DNA of 64,000 nt from Fumia sp045121595 (GTDB lineage Bacteria > Bacillota > Clostridia > Oscillospirales > Ruminococcaceae), in NCBI GenBank assembly GCA_045121595.1, contig JBGVGI010000054.1, positions 87,836 through 151,835 on the forward strand. Reading direction: 5' to 3'. Numbering within the stretch: position 1 is the first letter of the stretch; each line of letters opens with the position of its first letter. A program made the position numbers and the translations under genes. The notes beneath the pieces were generated by a model. That model saw nothing but the letters and a program-made list of their open reading frames with translations. It did not search any database and was not told the origin of the DNA. Of the stretch, positions 58,824-64,000 are shown piece by piece.

Positions 58824-59921
58824 TTGAAAAAAATTAAAGTCTTGATGGGGATTATCGGCAAGGGTAACGGCGGACTTTCAATGTATATGGTAAACCTTTT
58901 TAAAAAGCTTGACCGTGAGAAATTCGACTGTACCTTTATGTCAATTGCCGAAAAGCCTTATTTTGAAAAAGATATAAAAGAGCTGGGCGGAAGGATATTA
59001 TTTATTACACCGCGCAGTCAGAATCCCAAAAAGCACCGCGACGATATAAGGAATATTATGAAAGAGGATTTTGACGTTTGTCATATTCATCTTTCAACTG
59101 CAAGTAATATCTGCCCCATTCTTGAAGCTAAACGCGCAAAAATTCCCGTCGTTATTGCTCATAGCCACAGCAGCAAGGTTGAGGGTTCTTTATATCCCAA
59201 GGTGCTTCATATTATAAATCGTGAAAAACTTAAAAAACTTGATATTTTGAGATTTGCGTGTTCAAAAGCGGCAGGTAATTTTGCGTTTAAAAATGCGGAA
59301 TTTACCGTTATGAACAACGGCATTGACACTGCTCGTTTTGATTATAATGAAGCTTCACGCGAAAAAATCCGTAAAGAGTTAAACGTTGGTGATGATTTCG
59401 TCGTAGGTCAGGTCGGCAGACTTGTACCCGTCAAAAATCACAGCTTTACTGTAGAGCTTTTTGAAAAATTACAGAAAAATTGTCCTGAAAGCCGTCTTTT
59501 GATTGTCGGTGACGGGCCTTTGGAAGAACAAATCAAGACAAAAACAAAAGAACTCGTCATTTCAGATAAGGTTATCTTTACGGGCAACGTGAGAAATCCT
59601 GAAGAATATTTTCAGGCTATGGACTGTCTTATGATTCCTTCGCTTTTTGAAGGTTTTCCGCTTACCGTTGTGGAAGGGATATGTTCGGGGCTTTGTTGTT
59701 TTGTATCGGATAAGGTTCCTGGTGAAGTTAAAATCTCAGACCTTGTTGAGTTTATCCCGCTTGACGGCGATATGAATATGATTGCCGATACAGTTTTAAA
59801 AGCAAAAGACATTCCCCGTGTTTCTCAGGCAGAAACGCTTAAGGATATCGGATTTGATGCGGATAAATGTGTGAAAGATATCGAAAACATTTATCTTTAC
59901 TCAGTAACAGGAGGAAATTAA
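58824..59921 (+). CDS. Family 4 glycosyltransferase
   Basis: This 365-residue GT-B enzyme has a Gly-rich N-terminal loop (IIGKGNGGLSMYMVNLFKKL) and the C-terminal donor-binding motif VGRLVPVKNH … LLIVGDGPLEEQI … IPSLFEGFPLTVVEGICSGL. It probably adds a sugar to the lipid-linked repeat unit. The start is TTG, seven bases after aaggagg. The stop is immediately followed by the next gene's ATG. Confidence 0.93.
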   Translation: MKKIKVLMGIIGKGNGGLSMYMVNLFKKLDREKFDCTFMSIAEKPYFEKDIKELGGRILFITPRSQNPKKHRDDIRNIMKEDFDVCHIHLSTASNICPILEAKRAKIPVVIAHSHSSKVEGSLYPKVLHIINREKLKKLDILRFACSKAAGNFAFKNAEFTVMNNGIDTARFDYNEASREKIRKELNVGDDFVVGQVGRLVPVKNHSFTVELFEKLQKNCPESRLLIVGDGPLEEQIKTKTKELVISDKVIFTGNVRNPEEYFQAMDCLMIPSLFEGFPLTVVEGICSGLCCFVSDKVPGEVKISDLVEFIPLDGDMNMIADTVLKAKDIPRVSQAETLKDIGFDADKCVKDIENIYLYSVTGGN

Positions 59922-61418
59922 ATGGAAAAGAAAGGCTTTTTGACTTCGGCTTTTAATAAGATTTTTGACCACAATACTTTCAGGTCGGTTTTGCTTGTAA
60001 TGGTAGTATTGAGAACCTGCGCCTTTTTGAACCCCATCGTAGGACCGCTTGTGAAGTTTACACTCGCATGGTCTGCATGTATTCTTATAAAAGATCTTTT
60101 TACCGAAAGACTTTTTATGGTGAACAGATACAGAGCTATACTTTATCTCTTTCTTATTTCATATGCGGCGACCTGTCTTGTAAACCGCGAAGAGAATTTG
60201 GCACGAAACGTGGCGATGCTTTTCTATATGGTTGTAAATATGATGGTGCTTTACGCTTATGACCCCAATAAAGCACCGGGTCAGATGAAAAGGGAACTTT
60301 TGCGTTTTAATCACACTTTCCTTATAGTTTCGTTTGCAGGACAGCTTATTAGCTTCGTTACCTATTTCCTTAATTTGAAATTCAGTTATCTTATCGGAGA
60401 AGATATCTATTACTACGGTGTTTACAGTGGAAGAATCTGGGGCTTTTACACCAACCCCAATGCGGCAAGTTTTTTTGCGGTGCTCAATATTATGCTTACC
60501 ATTGTATGCCTTGCTATTTTTAAAGGAAACGCACCAAAGAAATATAAATGGTTTTACATGGTTAACGCTTTTGTTGAAACGATGATTTTGTTTATGTGTA
60601 ATTCCCGAGGCAGTGTACTGGCACTTTGTGTCTACCTTATTATATTGCCTGTGTTTATGGGAATTCCTCTTTTTAACGGTGTAGCAGATAAAAAAGCCAT
60701 CGTCAAAAAGATTGCGGCTTTTGCTATAATCATCCCACTTGCTGTGACTGGTGCACACGAACTTGCAACTTCCGTTTTGCCGAAGCTTGTTATTGAAAAT
60801 TCGGTTATTTCACAGCAACTTGTTGAAAGCCTTCCCAATACAGGCGTTGCGGGAGATGAAATGGAAGGTGCCTCAGGTCTTGAACGTGAAGATTACGGCT
60901 CTAAATATGGAGGAAGATATTTCCTCTGGCAGGCAGGAAGCAATATTATAAAGAATAATCCGCTTTTCGGTGTGGGCAATGATAACGTTCCTACCCATGC
61001 ATACCGTTATGCAGCAAGATATTTCACCGATTTCGGTGCTGACGTGTATCTCCCTGGTGTAAGCGGAGGGCTTCACAATCTTTTCTTCCAGATTGCGGCG
61101 GCATCAGGCCTTGTGGGGCTTTTGATTTTCGTGATTTTTGGAATTTTCGTACTTATAAGAGTAATCCGCTATATGATATTTAGCTTTAAAAACAAAAAGC
61201 AGGACAGAATAGTAATATCTTCTATATGCATCCTCTTTGTAATCATACTCCGCACAATGACTGATACAGGTATTGTTTACGGACATTATTACTTAGGTGT
61301 AATTTTCTGGATGTATTTAAGCTTTGTTATGTATTTTATCGACAGAGAGCTTCCCACTCCCCGTCCTTTGATTGCAGTTATTCACGATAAGATTTTCAAG
61401 AAAAAGGCAGAAAAATAA
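59922..61418 (+). CDS. O-antigen ligase/polymerase-like membrane protein (Wzy type)
   Basis: The 498-residue protein has about ten to twelve membrane segments and a large extracytoplasmic loop (about residues 280-385) with GGRYFLWQAGSNIIKNNPLFGVGNDNVPTHAY, the pattern of the O-antigen ligase/Wzy family. It would join repeat units outside the membrane. Its place between glycosyltransferases and a flippase supports this. An aggagg site precedes the start. Confidence 0.88.
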   Translation: MEKKGFLTSAFNKIFDHNTFRSVLLVMVVLRTCAFLNPIVGPLVKFTLAWSACILIKDLFTERLFMVNRYRAILYLFLISYAATCLVNREENLARNVAMLFYMVVNMMVLYAYDPNKAPGQMKRELLRFNHTFLIVSFAGQLISFVTYFLNLKFSYLIGEDIYYYGVYSGRIWGFYTNPNAASFFAVLNIMLTIVCLAIFKGNAPKKYKWFYMVNAFVETMILFMCNSRGSVLALCVYLIILPVFMGIPLFNGVADKKAIVKKIAAFAIIIPLAVTGAHELATSVLPKLVIENSVISQQLVESLPNTGVAGDEMEGASGLEREDYGSKYGGRYFLWQAGSNIIKNNPLFGVGNDNVPTHAYRYAARYFTDFGADVYLPGVSGGLHNLFFQIAAASGLVGLLIFVIFGIFVLIRVIRYMIFSFKNKKQDRIVISSICILFVIILRTMTDTGIVYGHYYLGVIFWMYLSFVMYFIDRELPTPRPLIAVIHDKIFKKKAEK

Positions 61419-61430
61419 GAAGGTGCAGAT

Positions 61431-62252
61431 ATGGATGCCGTTACATTAAAGAAAGTTCAGGACACAGTTAATGAGATTCTTTTTACTCTTGATGATTTTT
61501 GCAAGAAAAATGACGTTAAATATTATCTTTTTTACGGTTCTGAGCTTGGTGCAGTAAGACATCACGGATTTATTCCGTGGGATAACGATGCCGACGTTGT
61601 TATGTTCAGAGAAGATTACGAACGTTTTAAAAAGCTCTGGCAGGAAAATCCCGTCTCCGGGTATTTCTTTCAGGATGAATATACCGACAAGGGTTATACT
61701 ATGAAATTTGCGAAAATTCGCAAAAACAATACGGCGTTTGCCGAAATACGAAACAAGGATGCTGATATGCATCACGGTATATTCGTTGATATATTTATTC
61801 TTGACGATTACGTAAAGAGTAATTTCTGGCGCCGTGTTACCGAACTTATAACTTTGTTCGGTGTAAATGCACAGAAGGGATACGTTCCTTCACATTCGGG
61901 AAAGTATCTTTATAAAGTTACGAACTTTATCTTTAAAAATGGAAAGATATTTGATTTCTGGTACAAAAAAGTTTTTCCGAAGCTTAAAAAAGATGAAACG
62001 ATGTGCAGTGACATCATTTCCTTCACCTTTAATCATAAATATGATTTTAAAAAAGAATGGCTCGGCACACCGCAGTATACAGAGTATGACGGCAGAATGT
62101 TGCCCGTCCCCGAAAACACCCATGAAACTCTGAAAGCGTGTTACGGAGATTATATGACACCTCCTCCCGAAGAAGCGAGGGAGTCTACTCACAGATTGCA
62201 CTTTTTATCGTTTGAAGAAGAATATCATCCGGGAGAAAAAGAGGTTTTGTAA
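61431..62252 (+). CDS. LicD-family phosphotransferase
   Basis: The 273-residue protein matches the LicD/nucleotidyltransferase-fold family: YYLFYGSELGAVRHHGFIPWDNDADVVMFREDYERF includes the metal-binding DxD (DNDAD). It ends with a typical LKACYGDYMTPPP. LicD enzymes attach phosphocholine, or other phospho-groups, to wall glycopolymers. The donor here is unknown, and no licA/licC choline genes are in the window. It overlaps the flippase gene by one base. Confidence 0.93.
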   Translation: MDAVTLKKVQDTVNEILFTLDDFCKKNDVKYYLFYGSELGAVRHHGFIPWDNDADVVMFREDYERFKKLWQENPVSGYFFQDEYTDKGYTMKFAKIRKNNTAFAEIRNKDADMHHGIFVDIFILDDYVKSNFWRRVTELITLFGVNAQKGYVPSHSGKYLYKVTNFIFKNGKIFDFWYKKVFPKLKKDETMCSDIISFTFNHKYDFKKEWLGTPQYTEYDGRMLPVPENTHETLKACYGDYMTPPPEEARESTHRLHFLSFEEEYHPGEKEVL

Positions 62253-63706
62253 TGGCAAAGTCAATTGCAACCAATTCAATTTACAACTTCATACTTAAAG
62301 TTTTCAGACTGATTGTTCCGGTGCTTGTAGGTCCGTATATCCAGAGGCTTTTTGACAAAGAACTTTACGGCGCCTTCAACGATGCTACCACCTGGCTTGA
62401 TTTCGCGTTGATTTTCGGCGTTTTCGGAATTTACACCTATGGTATCCGTGAAATTGCTTCGATACGCGACGATAAAGAAAAAGCCAGAAGGCTCTATTCA
62501 AGCCTTTTCTCAATAGGCGTTTGCACAAATGCCATTGTGCTTATCGCATATATGGGTGTTGTGTGGTTTTCGGTAGAGTCTATGAGCAGGGCTATTTACC
62601 TTGTTTTAGGCTTTAAGGTTTTTGCTAATATCTTTATGGTGGAATGGCTTAATGAGGCTATTGAAAACTATAAGTTTATTACTGTTAAAACTATTATTGT
62701 AAGACTGATTTACGTAATAGGGATCTTTTCGCTTATTCACAAGCCTGACGACGTTATCAAGTACAGCGTTCTGATTGTTGCTACCGATATTCTGAATAAC
62801 CTTGTAAGCTTTGTTTACGTTAACCGTAAAATCCCCTTTACGTTTAAAGGAATAGAAATCAAAAAGCATATTGTACCGCTTTTGAGTATTCTCGTTATTT
62901 CAAACGTTAATCTTCTGTATACCCAGTTTGATAAAATGATGCTCGGTCAGGTAGTAGACAAAGTTTCGGTTACAATATATAAAACACCGCAGGATATTAC
63001 CTATATGATAAGTAATTTACTTGCTTCAATTGTTCTGGTGGCTGTACCAAGACTTGCTTATTATAATAGTAATAATAAGCAGGAGAAATATATGGAGCTT
63101 TTAAGCCGAAGCTACAGAAGTTTTATGCTTGTGGTTTTCCCCGCTTGTGTGGGAATTGCATGTCTTGCGCCTGAGATTATGTGGATTTACGGCGGTGGTA
63201 AATATAATGCTTCTATTCCTGTGCTTATCATTTTTGCTATCCGTACTATCGAAAGCTCGGTTTATACGATCTGTGCAAATCAGGTTCTGTACGTGAAGAA
63301 TCAGGAAAAGTTCCTGGTAAGGATTTTGCTTGTGGGCGGACTCTTAAACGTTCTGCTTAACGGTATGCTTATGGCATTAAAGGTTTATACTCCGGTTACT
63401 GCAATTGTCACAACGCTACTTGCCGAGATTGTGGTTATGATGCTGATGTTTGGTTTTATAAGGAAGAACCTTTCAATTGATTTCAGGTTTTTCACAAAGA
63501 CCAATTGCAAGTACCTGGCACTTACTTTACTCTTTGTGCCGATAACTTTCATTGTAAAACAGTTTGAGCTCGGTATGATTCTTAACTGCATTGTTATAGT
63601 GCCTCTTTGTATGGGAGTTTACTTTGGTACGTTGCTTGTTACAAAAGACGAAACTATGCTTTTCCTTACTAAAAAAGTGTTAGGTAAATTTATTAAATTA
63701 AGATAA
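62252..63706 (+). CDS. Polysaccharide flippase (Wzx, MOP superfamily)
   Basis: The 484-residue protein has about twelve to fourteen membrane segments and begins SIATNSIYNFILKVFRLIVPVLVGPYIQRLFDKELYGAFNDA, typical of polysaccharide exporters. It should flip the lipid-linked unit across the membrane for the Wzy-type polymerase. It is the last gene of the cluster and is followed by a terminator. Confidence 0.93.
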   Translation: MAKSIATNSIYNFILKVFRLIVPVLVGPYIQRLFDKELYGAFNDATTWLDFALIFGVFGIYTYGIREIASIRDDKEKARRLYSSLFSIGVCTNAIVLIAYMGVVWFSVESMSRAIYLVLGFKVFANIFMVEWLNEAIENYKFITVKTIIVRLIYVIGIFSLIHKPDDVIKYSVLIVATDILNNLVSFVYVNRKIPFTFKGIEIKKHIVPLLSILVISNVNLLYTQFDKMMLGQVVDKVSVTIYKTPQDITYMISNLLASIVLVAVPRLAYYNSNNKQEKYMELLSRSYRSFMLVVFPACVGIACLAPEIMWIYGGGKYNASIPVLIIFAIRTIESSVYTICANQVLYVKNQEKFLVRILLVGGLLNVLLNGMLMALKVYTPVTAIVTTLLAEIVVMMLMFGFIRKNLSIDFRFFTKTNCKYLALTLLFVPITFIVKQFELGMILNCIVIVPLCMGVYFGTLLVTKDETMLFLTKKVLGKFIKLR

Positions 63707-63746
63707 AATAAAGAGGGTTTGAGCATTCAAATCCTCTTTATTTTGG
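63707..63746 (+). terminator. Terminator of the polymer cluster
   Basis: Stem AAATAAAGAGG…CCTCTTTATTT with an inner GTTTGA/TCAAAT extension around GCAT. Confidence 0.85.
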
Positions 63747-63826
63747 TTATTTATATACATTTCACATAAAAACATTGGGGTTTTATTAGGTTAAACAATA
63801 AAAAGTGACGAATTGCAAAAAAACTA

Positions 63827-63855
63827 TTGACAAAAGGTTTATAAGATGGTACAAT
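63827..63855 (+). promoter_or_regulatory. Strong promoter near the window end
   Basis: TTGACA (63827-63832), exactly 17 bases, TACAAT (63850-63855) with an extended TG. Confidence 0.88.
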
Positions 63856-63859
63856 AATT

Positions 63860-64000
63860 AAGCTGTCCCGAAAAAAGCGGACAGACAGGAGCTTGAAAAT
63901 TAAACAATATCGTAACGAATTAACAAACCTGAAATTCCTGATATTGAAAGATATCAGAGTAACTCTTCAGCAATGAAGAAAAGTAATTCAAGACGAAGAT
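63860..64000 (+). promoter_or_regulatory. Leader RNA, possibly of an rRNA operon
   Basis: The transcript begins with a hairpin (CTGTCC/GGACAG) and continues with GAGCTTGAAAATTAAACAATA and an AAAAGTAATTCAAGACGAAGAT end. These phrases resemble the spacer/leader segments ahead of clostridial 16S genes as I remember them. No start codon with a ribosome site is seen before the window ends. Its identity cannot be confirmed here. Confidence 0.45.

Overview
The window is about 64 kb of low-to-mid GC DNA from an anaerobic, probably spore-forming member of the Clostridia (Firmicutes). The evidence is a spoIIAA-spoIIAB-sigF operon, a leucine T-box, a perfect CIRCE element ahead of groES-groEL, a PerR/rubrerythrin/ferritin cluster, an F-type ATP synthase whose c subunit carries Na+-type ligands, and teichoic-acid-like polymer genes. 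I cannot name the genus. No CRISPR array, tRNA, transposase or prophage was recognised.

Layout. 1-4.5 kb: the end of an EamA-like permease, a small P-loop protein, and two sugar-ABC permeases divergent from an AraC/YesN-type regulator with a degenerate receiver. 4.8-9.3 kb: a 1500-residue secreted protein with cell-wall-binding repeats, a Pro/Ser/Glu linker, five Ig-like modules and four cohesin-like modules. 9.3-16.2 kb: an aromatic amino acid operon (aroF-aroB-aroA-aroC-pheA and a shikimate kinase/shikimate dehydrogenase fusion). It is preceded by a strong promoter, a 35-codon leader peptide packed with Phe, Trp and Tyr codons, and an intrinsic terminator, which together have the architecture of a ribosome-mediated attenuator. 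16.3-18.3 kb: groES-groEL under CIRCE. 18.4-21.9 kb: a DegV protein, ilvE and a ROK-like regulator. 21.9-29.0 kb: a PII-like protein followed by atpIBEFHAGDC. 29.1-35.2 kb: a Leu-specific T-box and leuA-leuC-leuD-leuB-metY. 35.3-36.7 kb: the spoIIA operon. 36.8-39.7 kb: a DtxR-type iron regulator divergent from feoA-feoB and a small Cys-rich partner, with two palindromic operators between them. 39.7-43.9 kb: an LRR/cell-wall-binding secreted protein, a remnant of a related gene, nadE, a PepSY lipoprotein, ferritin, rubrerythrin and perR. 44.0-47.4 kb: three tandem paralogous metallophosphoesterases. 47.5-56.1 kb: a B12-binding radical SAM protein, an ECF sigma factor with a membrane-anchored beta-propeller protein, an SGNH hydrolase, a short-chain dehydrogenase and a Ca2+-type P-ATPase. 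56.05-56.36 kb: a MITE-like inverted-repeat element whose left end contains the ATPase stop codon. 56.4-63.7 kb: a seven-gene cell-surface polymer cluster (two glycosyltransferases, a CDP-glycerol transferase, tagD, a polymerase/ligase, LicD, a flippase). The last 200 bases hold a strong promoter and leader that look like the start of an rRNA operon or another highly expressed unit.

How the parts connect. Amino acid synthesis is controlled by two RNA mechanisms: a predicted leader-peptide attenuator for the aromatic operon and a T-box for leucine. Iron uptake (feo) and storage/peroxide defence (ferritin, rubrerythrin) each sit beside their own metalloregulator with recognisable operators. Two secreted proteins carry choline-binding-type repeats, and the polymer cluster contains LicD, the family that attaches phosphocholine or similar groups. 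A wall polymer made by the cluster could therefore be the anchor for these proteins, although this is only an inference.
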